This document shows positions 1 to 9,063 of a DNA stretch of 64,000 nucleotides, one piece after another (within the stretch, counting starts at the first letter, position 1; each line of letters opens with the position of its first letter). The position numbers and the translations under genes are program-made. The notes beneath the pieces were generated by a model. The model was not told the DNA's origin and searched no databases. It saw nothing but the letters and a program-made list of their open reading frames with translations. The stretch is taken from the NCBI GenBank assembly GCA_032128415.1, contig JAQBGW010000125.1:24727-88726 (forward strand). Reading direction: 5' to 3'. Origin of the DNA: Ga0077527 sp032128415 (GTDB lineage: Bacteria > Pseudomonadota > Gammaproteobacteria > Burkholderiales > SG8-41).

Positions 1-549
1 GCCGATCGTCGCGAGCCACAGTCCGACGAACATCGACAGCAGCGCCTTGAGCATGGATTTCCCGGCAAGCAGCACCACCATCGACAACCCGAACGCCATC
101 AACGCGAAATACTCGGGCGGCCCGAAACGCAGGGCAAATTCGGCGACGGGCGGCGCAACCAGCATCAGCAGAATAACGCCGACCGTTCCCGCAATGAATG
201 ACGAGATTGCGGCAATACCAAGGGCGGGGCCTGCGCGACCGTTTCTCGCCATTTCGAAACCATCGAGACAGGTGACGACCGAGGCTGATTCTCCCGGCAC
301 ATTCAGCAAGATGGATGTCGTGGAGCCGCCGTACTTGGCCCCGTAGTAGATGCCGGACATCATGATGATGCCTGCTGTCGGATTCATCTGCGTTGCAAGG
401 GGCAGTAGCAATGCGATGGTTGCAGAAGGTCCCAGCCCCGGCAGAATGCCGACCACGGTGCCCAGGAAAACGCCGACAAAACACCACCAGAGGTTTATCG
501 GCACAAGAGCCACGGCGAAGCCGTTCATCAGATTGGAAAGTATTTCCAT
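1..549 (-). CDS. TctA family large permease of a tripartite tricarboxylate transporter (3' end beyond window)
   Basis: The reading frame is open from an ATG at 549 to the window edge and gives the first 183 residues of a TctA subunit, usually about 500 residues long. It is a polytopic inner-membrane protein that moves carboxylates together with TctB and a periplasmic receptor. Visible hallmarks are an early GILPGLGP loop after the first membrane helix, the IYYGAKYGG stretch and the following LLNVPGE segment, all typical of TctA. It lies 8 bases downstream of the tctB-like gene, so the two are co-transcribed. No TctC receptor gene is adjacent inside the window; the ModA-like protein two genes upstream could serve a related role, which is only an inference. 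Confidence 0.93.
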   Translation of the reverse strand, partial: MEILSNLMNGFAVALVPINLWWCFVGVFLGTVVGILPGLGPSATIALLLPLATQMNPTAGIIMMSGIYYGAKYGGSTTSILLNVPGESASVVTCLDGFEMARNGRAGPALGIAAISSFIAGTVGVILLMLVAPPVAEFALRFGPPEYFALMAFGLSMVVLLAGKSMLKALLSMFVGLWLATIG

Positions 550-557
550 GGCTCGGC

Positions 558-1031
558 CTAAAAACCCCAGGGTCCCGCGGGCAGTTGCACTTGCAGCAGC
601 TTTACGAACAATATCCAGAAACCAGCCGTAGCCCCCAGCCCGACGCAAAGCGCCGCGATGAACGAGCGCCGGTAAATCACCATCACCAGAAACAGCACCA
701 GCAACAAGAAGCTGACGACGAAGCCAGCCGGTTCCAGTAGTGCAATCGACACCGCGAGTCCGGTCCAGCCCAACAGCACGCGCCGGGTGCCTTTCCAGTT
801 GATTTTCGCCACTGGCTGCTGGCGAAAGACGGCAAAGAGATGCCGGAGTACGACGACCGTCGCCAGCGCAATGATTGCCGATCCAATCCAAAGCGGGAAA
901 AACCCCGGCCCAGGACCGTCTGGCGTCACATACACCCAGTCACGTGCCTGCTGCACGATCGACACACCCAGCGCAATCAACAGGCCAGCCGCAACCAACT
1001 CGCTCTTGTTCAGCGATTTCCAGAAATTCAT
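558..1031 (-). CDS. TctB family small permease subunit
   Basis: This 157-residue hydrophobic protein has four predicted membrane segments and the TctB pattern GPGFFPLWIG near residues 39-48, which precedes the second helix. It forms the small membrane subunit of a tripartite tricarboxylate transporter with the TctA encoded just downstream. I chose the ATG at 1031; an in-frame TTG at 1082 would add 17 mostly basic residues that the family does not have. Family and partner are certain from order and sequence pattern; the substrate cannot be read from the sequence. Confidence 0.88.
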   Translation of the reverse strand: MNFWKSLNKSELVAAGLLIALGVSIVQQARDWVYVTPDGPGPGFFPLWIGSAIIALATVVVLRHLFAVFRQQPVAKINWKGTRRVLLGWTGLAVSIALLEPAGFVVSFLLLVLFLVMVIYRRSFIAALCVGLGATAGFWILFVKLLQVQLPAGPWGF

Positions 1032-1172
1032 TGTGGCTGCGACACGCACCGTGTGCCTCTTCTTCCGTGATTTTGTCGCCAAGCCCGGATCAAGCCGAGT
1101 TTTAAGCTACACCTGCATTCCATAGCCGGCATGCCCAAAAGCCGTGCGTAAGAGACCGATTTTTCCGTAGCG

Positions 1173-1568
1173 CTAGACCGGCTTTGGATTTCTCTTGTAA
1201 CGCCCAACTGGCACGATTTCCGCGGTGGTGCCGCCCGGCGCAATGAATTTCACCGGTATCACACCGAGATCACTGACGATGGTGCAGCCGTATTTTTTGA
1301 TTTCAGCGGCATATTTTTCGACATCATCGACTTCAATGGCGAAATGATGGATGCATGGGCCTTCGCCGGATGCTTTGGACTCCGCCGACTGCGTGCCTTC
1401 GTCATACTTGATCAACGTAAAATCCAGATCGCCGTCGGTCAGATGTCGCGACACATGATCGCGTGTTTTTTTGGTTACGACTTCCTTGAACCCGAAAACA
1501 TTCTGGTAGAACTCTGTGGTCTTTTCCAGGTCTTCAACCTTTAACGCCAAATGCACAATACGGTTCAT
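1173..1568 (-). CDS. VOC (glyoxalase/dioxygenase superfamily) protein
   Basis: A 131-residue protein with one vicinal-oxygen-chelate unit pair: it opens MNRIVHLALKVEDLEKTTEFYQ, where the His near residue 6 is a usual metal ligand. A second candidate ligand is in the CIHHFAIEV strand and a Glu in TAEIVPVG near the end. That gives a His-His-Glu set as in glyoxalase I-like enzymes and epimerases. The ATG at 1568 is preceded by GGGAGT at good spacing; the TTG at 1580 lies inside that site and is rejected. It sits between a binding-protein-like gene and tctBA on the same strand, so it probably belongs to the same catabolic operon. The substrate is unknown. Confidence 0.85.
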   Translation of the reverse strand: MNRIVHLALKVEDLEKTTEFYQNVFGFKEVVTKKTRDHVSRHLTDGDLDFTLIKYDEGTQSAESKASGEGPCIHHFAIEVDDVEKYAAEIKKYGCTIVSDLGVIPVKFIAPGGTTAEIVPVGRYKRNPKPV

Positions 1569-1598
1569 GGATACTCCCAATTTTATTTTTGCTCTGCG

Positions 1599-2303
1599 TC
1601 AGGAATCGATTTCATAACCAGCCGCCAGGAGATTCGGCCGAAACTCAGCAGCAGTCAACCGACGCACGAACTCCCGGGCCAGTTCAGGTTGCGCCGCGTG
1701 GACGGCGACTCCTGCGGCATAAACGGTTTTGATCTGGAATTCATCCGGCAGCGGCGCGACCAGCGTGACGCCTTTGTTGGGCAGAATTTCAGTGTTCTGG
1801 GTAATGCCCAGTTCCAGCACACCATTGCTGGCGGCCAGCCAGTTCATCGCTGCAAAACCATTCGGATAAAACTGCATGCGATCTTCAACCTGCGTGGCCA
1901 CGCCCAGACGCTCCATCAGCTTCATCACAATCTTGCCGGCTGTCGCCGTTGCCGGGTCGGGACAGACAATAACCGACGCAGCAAGGATATTGCCGCGTAG
2001 CGCCTCACGGGTGCGCACTTCCGGCAGCGGCGTGCCCGCACGCACCGCGACTCCGGTGCCGACCTTGCCGATATCGGTCACCGAAGACACGGCAACCATC
2101 CCGCCTGACACCAGATCCTGGATCAGTTGCGCACTGAGAATAATCACGTCCACCGGCTCGCCGCCAACCATGCGCGCCTTCATGGCGCCTACCGCACCGA
2201 AAGCGGCTTCGACGTTGTGCCCGGTTTCGCGGATCAGCTCAGTAATCGCCTGCCCGCACACGGCCTGGGCTGCCCCGGCGCTCAGCACGCGCAATATCGC
2301 CAT
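1599..2303 (-). CDS. ModA-like extracellular solute-binding-fold protein without signal peptide
   Basis: The 234-residue product has the molybdate-binding/ABC type 2 periplasmic fold: LRVLSAGAAQAV at the start, then FGAVGAMKARMVGGEPVDVI, and PDPATATAG in the second lobe. The strong Shine-Dalgarno run GGAGGGGAGAGG precedes the ATG at 2303. There is no signal peptide: the chain starts directly with the first beta strand. An upstream frame extension to 2423 adds no leader either. A cytoplasmic role (enzyme or sensor using this fold) is therefore as likely as transport. Its place upstream of VOC and tctBA suggests organic-acid metabolism rather than molybdate uptake. Confidence 0.78.
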   Translation of the reverse strand: MAILRVLSAGAAQAVCGQAITELIRETGHNVEAAFGAVGAMKARMVGGEPVDVIILSAQLIQDLVSGGMVAVSSVTDIGKVGTGVAVRAGTPLPEVRTREALRGNILAASVIVCPDPATATAGKIVMKLMERLGVATQVEDRMQFYPNGFAAMNWLAASNGVLELGITQNTEILPNKGVTLVAPLPDEFQIKTVYAAGVAVHAAQPELAREFVRRLTAAEFRPNLLAAGYEIDS

Positions 2304-2421
2304 GTCCCTCTCCCCTCCGGAATTGGATAAACGCCCGATGTTACCAGCAACACCCGGCGAACTCCTACCCCTGCACTGCTCCGCCTTGCCCGAAAAGCGG
2401 GCTAGGCATACTGTCCACGCC

Positions 2422-2745
2422 ATGAAACGCGTTCATAACGCCCGGCATATGACGGAAGCGCATCTGATCCGGGGATTCCTGCAATCGCACGGCATCGAAA
2501 CCATCGTCAGAGGGGACTTTCTGACCGGCGGCTGGGGCGAGCTGCCGGTGGACGTCTGCGCGGTCTGGGTCACTGACGACGCGCGCTTTGCAGAGGCCGA
2601 CCAACTGGTGCAGGATTTCCTGAAAGGCGCGCTGGCGCGCATCCACGGCGGCAATGCCTGGGTATGCACTCATTGCGGCGAACACATCGAGGGGCAGTTC
2701 ACTGCCTGTTGGCAATGCGGCGCGCAAGGTCCTGTGCCTGCCTGA
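2422..2745 (+). CDS. DUF2007 domain protein with C-terminal zinc ribbon
   Basis: A 107-residue cytoplasmic protein. Residues 1-70 match the DUF2007 (signal-transducing PII-like fold) pattern, with AHLIRGFLQSHGIETIVRG followed by VWVTDDARFAEADQLV. Residues 82-99 carry two Cys pairs (C82, C85, C96, C99), a rubredoxin-type zinc ribbon. The function of the family is not known. The start is the ATG at 2422, giving the conserved MKRVHNA opening; the much longer upstream frame is antisense to the neighbouring minus-strand gene. It is divergent from that gene and stands alone. Confidence 0.85.
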   Translation: MKRVHNARHMTEAHLIRGFLQSHGIETIVRGDFLTGGWGELPVDVCAVWVTDDARFAEADQLVQDFLKGALARIHGGNAWVCTHCGEHIEGQFTACWQCGAQGPVPA

Positions 2746-2857
2746 TCAGATCAATAGAATCAGCGTAATTTTTCAACGGCTTACCGCGCCCGCTACGAGA
2801 GTGAATGGGGCAACGTGAGTTATTTTAAAAGTTACACTGACCCTGTTTATTCCAAAA

Positions 2858-4024
2858 TCAGCTGGCGACTTCGCGCATCACTTTATACAACGCCGCCTTC
2901 GCCTCGAAACCGACGCCCGGCACCTGCGGCAAACCGACATACCCGTTGACCACCGGCGTGCCGTCGGCGAATCCACCGAACGGCTGAAACACATCGGGAT
3001 AGGATTCGTTGCCGCCCAGCCCGAGGCCGGCGGCAATGTTGAGCGACATCTGATGCCCGCCGTGCGGAATGCAGCGCCGCGACGACCAGCCGTTTTGCTC
3101 CAGCATCTGCAGTGTGCGCAGATATTCCACCAGTCCGTAGGACAGCGCACAGTCAAACTGCAGCCAGTCACGGTCCGGGCGCATGCCGCCATAGCGGATC
3201 AGGTTGCGCGCATCCTGCATGGAAAACAGGTTTTCACCGGTGGCCATCGGTTTTGAATAATGATTGGCCAGCTCAGCCTGCAACGCGTAATCCAGCGGGT
3301 CCCCCGCCTCCTCGTACCAATAAAGACCGTAGGGTTCCAGCGCTTTGGCATACTCGACCGCAGTTTTCAGATCAAAGCGGCCATTGGCGTCCACCGCCAC
3401 GCACTCCGCCTTGCCCGTCACCTGAATCACCGCTTCGATGCGCCGCAGATCGTCGGCCAGCGATACACCGCCGATTTTCATCTTGACCACGGTGTAACCG
3501 AGATCCAGATATTTCTGCATCTCGCTGCGCAGTGCGTCGAGATTCTTGCCGGGGTAGTAATAACCGCCCGCGGCATACACAAATACTTTCTCATCCGCTT
3601 TGCCGTTGCGGTAACGATCAGCCAGCAATCGGTATAACGGCTTGCCCTCGATTTTAGCCACCGCGTCCCACACCGCCATGTCGATGACGCCGACGGCCAC
3701 TGAACGCTCACCGTGGCCGCCGGGTTTTTCATTGGCCATCGCGCAGGACCACACCTTGTGCGGATCGAGATTACTGCCGTCGTCACTGACCAGCGTCGCC
3801 GGATCGGCCGCCAGCACTCGTGGAATAAAACGCTCAGCCAGCAAACCGGCCTGCGCGTAGCGGCCATTGGAATTAAAGCCATAACCGATCACCGGCTTGC
3901 CATCACGCTGCACGTCGGTAACGACGGCCACCACGCTCGCTGTCATTTTCGAAAAATCGATGTAGGCGTTGCGGATTGCGGAGGCCAGCGGGATGGCTCT
4001 GGAGTGTATGGCGGTGATTTTCAT
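2858..4024 (-). CDS. tarD: D-tartrate dehydratase-like enolase-superfamily enzyme
   Basis: The 388-residue protein belongs to the mandelate racemase/muconate lactonizing superfamily and closely resembles my recollection of Bradyrhizobium D-tartrate dehydratase, which turns D-tartrate into oxaloacetate with Mg2+. Shared features include SAIRNAYIDFSKMT near the start, NEKPGGHGERSVAVG, the KMK acid/base motif at 181-183, metal ligands D212, E238/E239 and E264, and the IPHGGHQMSLN loop with the catalytic His near 321. Length and ends match the family (about 389 residues). It is a single gene behind the ABC set with a 41-base gap, so it may have its own promoter. The assignment rests on recalled sequence, not a search. 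Confidence 0.85.
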   Translation of the reverse strand: MKITAIHSRAIPLASAIRNAYIDFSKMTASVVAVVTDVQRDGKPVIGYGFNSNGRYAQAGLLAERFIPRVLAADPATLVSDDGSNLDPHKVWSCAMANEKPGGHGERSVAVGVIDMAVWDAVAKIEGKPLYRLLADRYRNGKADEKVFVYAAGGYYYPGKNLDALRSEMQKYLDLGYTVVKMKIGGVSLADDLRRIEAVIQVTGKAECVAVDANGRFDLKTAVEYAKALEPYGLYWYEEAGDPLDYALQAELANHYSKPMATGENLFSMQDARNLIRYGGMRPDRDWLQFDCALSYGLVEYLRTLQMLEQNGWSSRRCIPHGGHQMSLNIAAGLGLGGNESYPDVFQPFGGFADGTPVVNGYVGLPQVPGVGFEAKAALYKVMREVAS

Positions 4025-4035
4025 AATAAACTTTG

Positions 4036-4060
4036 TGTTTTAAAACAATGAGTTACATTT
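4036..4060. repeat. AT-rich intergenic motif, copy 1
   Basis: The stretch contains TTTTAAAACAATGAGTTACA between the tarD start and the ABC ATPase stop. Very similar strings recur in several other short intergenic gaps of this window (near 32314, 41461, 46184, 47524 and 54588). Confidence 0.45.
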
Positions 4061-4065
4061 ATTTT

Positions 4066-4839
4066 CTAAAGCTCATTCGCCACTACTGCATTGGGATTAT
4101 CCGTGGCAATCCGCCCGTCCACCAGATTGACAATACGGTCACAACGCGCCGCCAGCCGCGGATCGTGGGTAACGATCAGCAGCGCCGTGCCCCGCTCACG
4201 GTTGAAGCGGCGCAGCATTTCAAAAATACTGTCGCTGGTCTGCGTATCCAGATTACCCGTGGGTTCATCCGCCAGCACCAGTTGCGGCGAGCGCACCAGC
4301 GCACGCGCAATCGCCACACGCTGTTGCATGCCGCCCGACAGTTCCCCCGGTTTCTTGTCGTATGCCTCGTGCAAGCCCACCGCATCCAGCAATGCCGCAG
4401 CACGCGCACGCATGTCGATGGCCCCCTGCGCGCGTCCCTGACCCTTATTTTCAGACTTATTTTCAGACTTACCGCCGAACCGATGACCTATCAATCCCGG
4501 CAACATTACATTCTCCAGCGCTGTGAAAGCCGGTAGCAGATGGTGAAACTGGAATATAAAACCCAGATCCGCGTGTCGAGAATGGGTGCGCTCATCATCA
4601 TTGAAACCCGTCACATCGCGACCGGCCAGGTGGTAACTGCCGCCCGAACCGCCTTCGAGCAGGCCGATGATATTGAGCAATGTGCTTTTGCCTGAACCCG
4701 AAGGCCCGATCAGCGCTGTGAATTCGCCCGGCTGTATGGTCAGGTCGATGCCGTGCAGGACTTCTTCGGCATTGGGCAGTCCCGCATTGTAGGTTTTGCG
4801 CAATCCCTGCAGATGCACCAATGGTCCACTCGTCGTCAC
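4066..4839 (-). CDS. ABC transporter ATP-binding protein (LolD/MacB type)
   Basis: This 257-residue ATPase has Walker A at 45-52 (GPSGSGKS), the Q-loop near 96, the signature LSGGMQQ at 167-173, Walker B with LADEPTGNLD at 189-198 and the switch His in VTHD near 226. It would energise the FtsX-type permease encoded 6 bases upstream and works with the HlyD-type adaptor two genes up. It starts with GTG at 4839. Between the Q-loop and signature lies an unusual hydrophilic insert that includes SENKSENK, made by a 12-base tandem duplication. LolD of the lipoprotein system is the alternative, but the adaptor next door favours an efflux role. Confidence 0.92.
   Translation of the reverse strand: MTTSGPLVHLQGLRKTYNAGLPNAEEVLHGIDLTIQPGEFTALIGPSGSGKSTLLNIIGLLEGGSGGSYHLAGRDVTGFNDDERTHSRHADLGFIFQFHHLLPAFTALENVMLPGLIGHRFGGKSENKSENKGQGRAQGAIDMRARAAALLDAVGLHEAYDKKPGELSGGMQQRVAIARALVRSPQLVLADEPTGNLDTQTSDSIFEMLRRFNRERGTALLIVTHDPRLAARCDRIVNLVDGRIATDNPNAVVANEL
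4445..4468. repeat. 12-bp perfect tandem duplication inside the ABC ATPase gene
   Basis: The unit TTATTTTCAGAC occurs twice in a row (4445-4456 and 4457-4468). It keeps the frame and encodes the repeated SENK of the ATPase. Confidence 0.9.
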
Positions 4840-4845
4840 TGCTCA

Positions 4846-6068
<1,223 letters not shown>

Positions 6069-6072
<4 letters not shown>

Positions 6073-6136
6073 GGTTGGGTTGCGTCAATATCCAACGCAG
6101 TCATGGCTGGGACAGCCCGATTTCAATTGCGGTCAT
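6069..6136 (-). other. Two coupled 11-codon mini-ORFs (degenerate 32-bp repeat) between adaptor and permease genes
   Basis: Read on the minus strand, the adaptor stop TGA overlaps an ATG at 6136 that opens the peptide MTAIEIGLSQP. Its stop overlaps an ATG at 6104 that opens MTALDIDATQP, and that stop overlaps the permease ATG at 6072 (MTALGFELTVA). The three ATGs are exactly 32 bases apart and the units are partly alike. This looks like repeated duplication of the permease start region that preserved ATGA coupling. Whether the peptides matter or only the re-initiation relay is unknown. Confidence 0.7.
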
Positions 6137-7320
6137 TTCCGATCCTGTACTCTGGCGCCGGCTTCGACATCACGGTTGAGGATCACGTGCTCACCGGCCT
6201 TCAAACCGTCGGCGATCGCCACGCGACCTTGCGTCTGCAGGCCCGCACGCACCGGCACCTTCACTGCCACGCCATCGCGTTCCACCAGCACCCAGGGCTT
6301 GTCGGTCTGTAACTGACGCACGCCATCGGCAGGCAACATCATTGCCTGCTTCAACAGCGGACCCTGCAAATCAATCGATATGGTCATATCGGATTTGAGC
6401 AAGGCCGGCGGTTTGGCCACATCGAAGCGCAGTTCAACAGTGCCGCGTGCAGCGTCGATGCCTGGCGAGATGTAATTCACCACGGCCTCAAAACGCTCGG
6501 CAGGAAACGCATCGGCTGCCGCCGTCGCCACCGCGCCCGTTTTGATCAAAGGCAGATTTTTTTCATCAACCTGCACGATCAACCGTACCGGTCCGTCGAG
6601 CGCGAGACTCATCATGCGCCGCGCAGCTTGTGCAATGTCGCCGGGCTCGATCACCCGCTCCAGCACCACTCCCGCCGCGGGCGCGCGGATCTGCGTCTGC
6701 GCCAATTTTGCATTGGCCAATGCCAGCGCAGCCTCGGCCTCAGCCAGAGCGCTCTGCGCCTGTTGCGCTTCAGCACCGGACACCGACTGCGCCCCGGGTT
6801 GGGCCCGCGCGCCGGCCAGCTGGCTGCGGGCGACATCGAGTTGCCGGTCGGCCTCATCGACCCGCGACTGACTGACAAATCCCTGCGCCACCAGATCACG
6901 CGCGCGCTTTGCCTCGTGTTCGGCGACCTCCAGATTGGCTGCAGCCTGTTGCTGCGCAGCCTGTGCCGTCGGCAATGCCAGCGTCTGCACTGATGAAACT
7001 CTTGCCTGTGCCCGCGCCACCGCGGCGCGCGCCTGCGCTGCCGCAGCGGCGAGTTCCCCGCGTTCGAGCTCAACCAGAATCTGATCGGCCACGATGCGCG
7101 CACCCTCGCGCACCAGTACTTTTTCGACGCGGGCTGTAATCGTGGCACCGATATCCACCCGTGCCGGCGGCAGCACACGACCACTGGCGACTACGCTGGT
7201 CTGCACATCGGCAGCGGTTACCGTCACCAAATCCACCGCAACGGGCTTGGTCCGATTGGCGAACAGGATCGCGGCAGCAGCCACGATAACAATTGCGGCA
7301 ATCAGCAGAATACGGCGCAT
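6133..7320 (-). CDS. HlyD/MacA-type periplasmic adaptor of the ABC efflux set
   Basis: The 395-residue membrane-fusion protein has an N-terminal anchor helix (about 3-22), a biotinyl-lipoyl half-motif region, a long Ala/Gln-rich coiled-coil hairpin (about 90-195), a second lipoyl half with APAAGVVLERVIEPGD and a beta-barrel domain. Adaptors of this kind link an inner-membrane pump to an outer-membrane channel. I chose the ATG at 7320 (MRRILLIAA); 32 more in-frame residues up to 7416 would lie in a repeat sequence and look non-coding. Its stop is part of the ATGA relay to the permease, so adaptor, permease and ATPase form one operon. No outer-membrane channel gene is adjacent. Confidence 0.9.
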   Translation of the reverse strand: MRRILLIAAIVIVAAAAILFANRTKPVAVDLVTVTAADVQTSVVASGRVLPPARVDIGATITARVEKVLVREGARIVADQILVELERGELAAAAAQARAAVARAQARVSSVQTLALPTAQAAQQQAAANLEVAEHEAKRARDLVAQGFVSQSRVDEADRQLDVARSQLAGARAQPGAQSVSGAEAQQAQSALAEAEAALALANAKLAQTQIRAPAAGVVLERVIEPGDIAQAARRMMSLALDGPVRLIVQVDEKNLPLIKTGAVATAAADAFPAERFEAVVNYISPGIDAARGTVELRFDVAKPPALLKSDMTISIDLQGPLLKQAMMLPADGVRQLQTDKPWVLVERDGVAVKVPVRAGLQTQGRVAIADGLKAGEHVILNRDVEAGARVQDRK

Positions 7321-7383
7321 GCGTGTACCGCGAAAGACATTAAAACCACCTGACAAATTAAAATTCCTCTCCCAAATTTCATC

Positions 7384-7446
7384 CCCTCTCTCCCGTATGC
7401 GAGGAGACAAGGGCACACTTGAAGCGAAGCAGGGTTAGGGTGAGGG
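7384..7446. repeat. Degenerate intergenic palindrome of the CCCTCTCCC/GGGTTAGGGTGAGGG type
   Basis: The gap 7321-7623 carries CCCCTCTCTCCCG on one side and CAGGGTTAGGGTGAGGGAA on the other. This arrangement resembles the dispersed intergenic repeats often seen between genes in beta- and gammaproteobacteria. It sits upstream of the efflux operon. I see no gene in this gap; the similarity is from memory. Confidence 0.5.
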
Positions 7447-7623
7447 AACGTGAATCGAACATACTGTCACGCGCTTCAGGTGACAAGCATTTGCATGACG
7501 AACTCCGGTAGAACCGCTATTTTAAAGGAAACCTTGTGGCTCCCTGCTTAGAAATCCGGCGCATCAGGCCCAATGTTAAACTTCCAGTCAGTAATCGTAT
7601 TGGGCAATACCAAGGAGAACGTC

Positions 7624-7830
7624 ATGAAAATATTAGTGATCGCTGTTCAGGTTGTCCTGCTCGCCGGCTGTGGCGTCGAAGTTGCGACGACAGCCGCCAC
7701 CAGCGCGGCCATCAAGAAACAGGAAATTGAAGCCGGGAAACAAACCAAGGAAATGATGGAGAAGAAAATCGATCAGGCGACCCAGGCCATGCAGCAGCGT
7801 GCCGAGCAGCAGGGCAAGGTGGACAAGTAA
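7624..7830 (+). CDS. Small lipoprotein with Ala/Lys-rich helix
   Basis: A 68-residue product with a short lipoprotein signal: MKIL then a hydrophobic run ending in the lipobox LLAGC, so Cys16 would be lipidated. The mature part is a hydrophilic helix rich in Lys, Glu, Ala and Gln that could form a coiled coil. AAGGAGA sits 5 bases before the ATG, a strong ribosome binding site. A longer frame from 7573 lacks such a site. Small lipoproteins of this size usually sit in the outer membrane; no specific role can be given. It is divergent from the efflux operon and 51 bases from the convergent CoA-transferase gene. Confidence 0.75.
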   Translation: MKILVIAVQVVLLAGCGVEVATTAATSAAIKKQEIEAGKQTKEMMEKKIDQATQAMQQRAEQQGKVDK

Positions 7831-7881
7831 ATCGGGGCGGGCGAAGACAAGTGTCACTGGGGATTGACCCGTCGCCGATCC

Positions 7882-9063
7882 TCAAATAGCTCCCGCTATT
7901 TTCAACGCCTGAATTTCGGCGTTTCCGTAACCCAATCCCAGCAATATGGATTCGGTGTGCTCTCCCACCGCCGGCACCGGATCCATGCGCGGCTCGACAT
8001 CGGTAAATGAAGCTGCAGGCAGCAGCGCGGGGATAACGCCCGCCGGCGTATCCACTTCACGCCAGCGTTGACGCGCCGCGAGTTGCGGATGATTCCACAC
8101 CTCGTCCGGCATATTAAGCCGGGCATTGGCGATGTCGGCGGCGTCGAGTTTGGCGATCACTTCCGCTGCGGTCCACGACGCGAATGTTTTTTCTATCAGC
8201 GCAATAACCTCGGCGCGTGCCGCATTGCGCTTGGTATTGTTGTCGTAGCGTGAATCGTTCGCCAGTTGCGGCTGGCCCAGCACCTGGGCACAGAAGCTCG
8301 CCCATTCGCGTTCGTTCTGGATGCCGAACATGACATCGCCATCTTTCGCACGAAAGCGGCCATAGGGCACGATGGTGGCGTGGTCGGGACCGCTGCGCTG
8401 CGGGGTCTTGCCGGAGAAATGCGTGTAATACAGCGGATGCCCCATCCACTCGGCCATGGTTTCAAACATGCTCAGGTCGATGCGCGTGCCCTCGCCCGTG
8501 CGCTCGCGGTTGTAGAGCGCGCCGAGAATGGCGGCATAGGCATGCAACCCGGTGCCGATGTCGGTAATGGAAATGCCGACCTTGGCCGGTGACTCCGGCG
8601 TACCAGTCAGCGACAGCACCCCCGCTTCGCTCTGCACCAGCAGGTCGTAAGCTTTCTTTTTCGCGTAAGGACCAGTATCGCCATAACCCGAAATGTCGCA
8701 TACGATCAGCCGCGGATGTCTGGCGCGCAGCGTATCGGCGCCCAGGCCCAGGCGCTTGGCTGCGCCCGGCGCGAGGTTCTGGATGAACACGTCGGCGCCG
8801 GCGATCAGCTTGCCGAGGATTTCTCCAGCCTTGGGGTGCTTGACGTCCAGCGTCAGGCTTTCCTTGGAGCGATTCAGCCAGACGAAGTACGCCGATAGGC
8901 CTTTGACGGTCTGGTCGTAGTCACGAGCGAAATCGCCGACTTTCGGCCGCTCGATCTTGATAACGCGAGCGCCGAGGTCGGCAAGCTGGCGCGAGCAGAA
9001 CGGCGCGGCAACGGCCTGTTCGAGGGAAACGACGGTGATGCCTGCCAGCGGGAGTGCGGCCAT
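7882..9063 (-). CDS. CaiB/BaiF family (class III) CoA transferase
   Basis: The 393-residue protein has the class III CoA-transferase pattern: GITVVSLEQAVAAPFCSRQLADLGARVIKIE at the N-terminus, NLAPGAAKRLGLG near 96-108 and the catalytic Asp in ITDIGTG at position 168. Such enzymes move CoA from an acyl-CoA donor to a free carboxylic acid in the cytoplasm. Its ATG overlaps the stop of the upstream acyl-CoA dehydrogenase by one base (TGATG), so the pair is translationally coupled. The likely logic is activation of an acid as a CoA ester, then dehydrogenation; the acid is unknown. Confidence 0.93.
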   Translation of the reverse strand: MAALPLAGITVVSLEQAVAAPFCSRQLADLGARVIKIERPKVGDFARDYDQTVKGLSAYFVWLNRSKESLTLDVKHPKAGEILGKLIAGADVFIQNLAPGAAKRLGLGADTLRARHPRLIVCDISGYGDTGPYAKKKAYDLLVQSEAGVLSLTGTPESPAKVGISITDIGTGLHAYAAILGALYNRERTGEGTRIDLSMFETMAEWMGHPLYYTHFSGKTPQRSGPDHATIVPYGRFRAKDGDVMFGIQNEREWASFCAQVLGQPQLANDSRYDNNTKRNAARAEVIALIEKTFASWTAAEVIAKLDAADIANARLNMPDEVWNHPQLAARQRWREVDTPAGVIPALLPAASFTDVEPRMDPVPAVGEHTESILLGLGYGNAEIQALKIAGAI

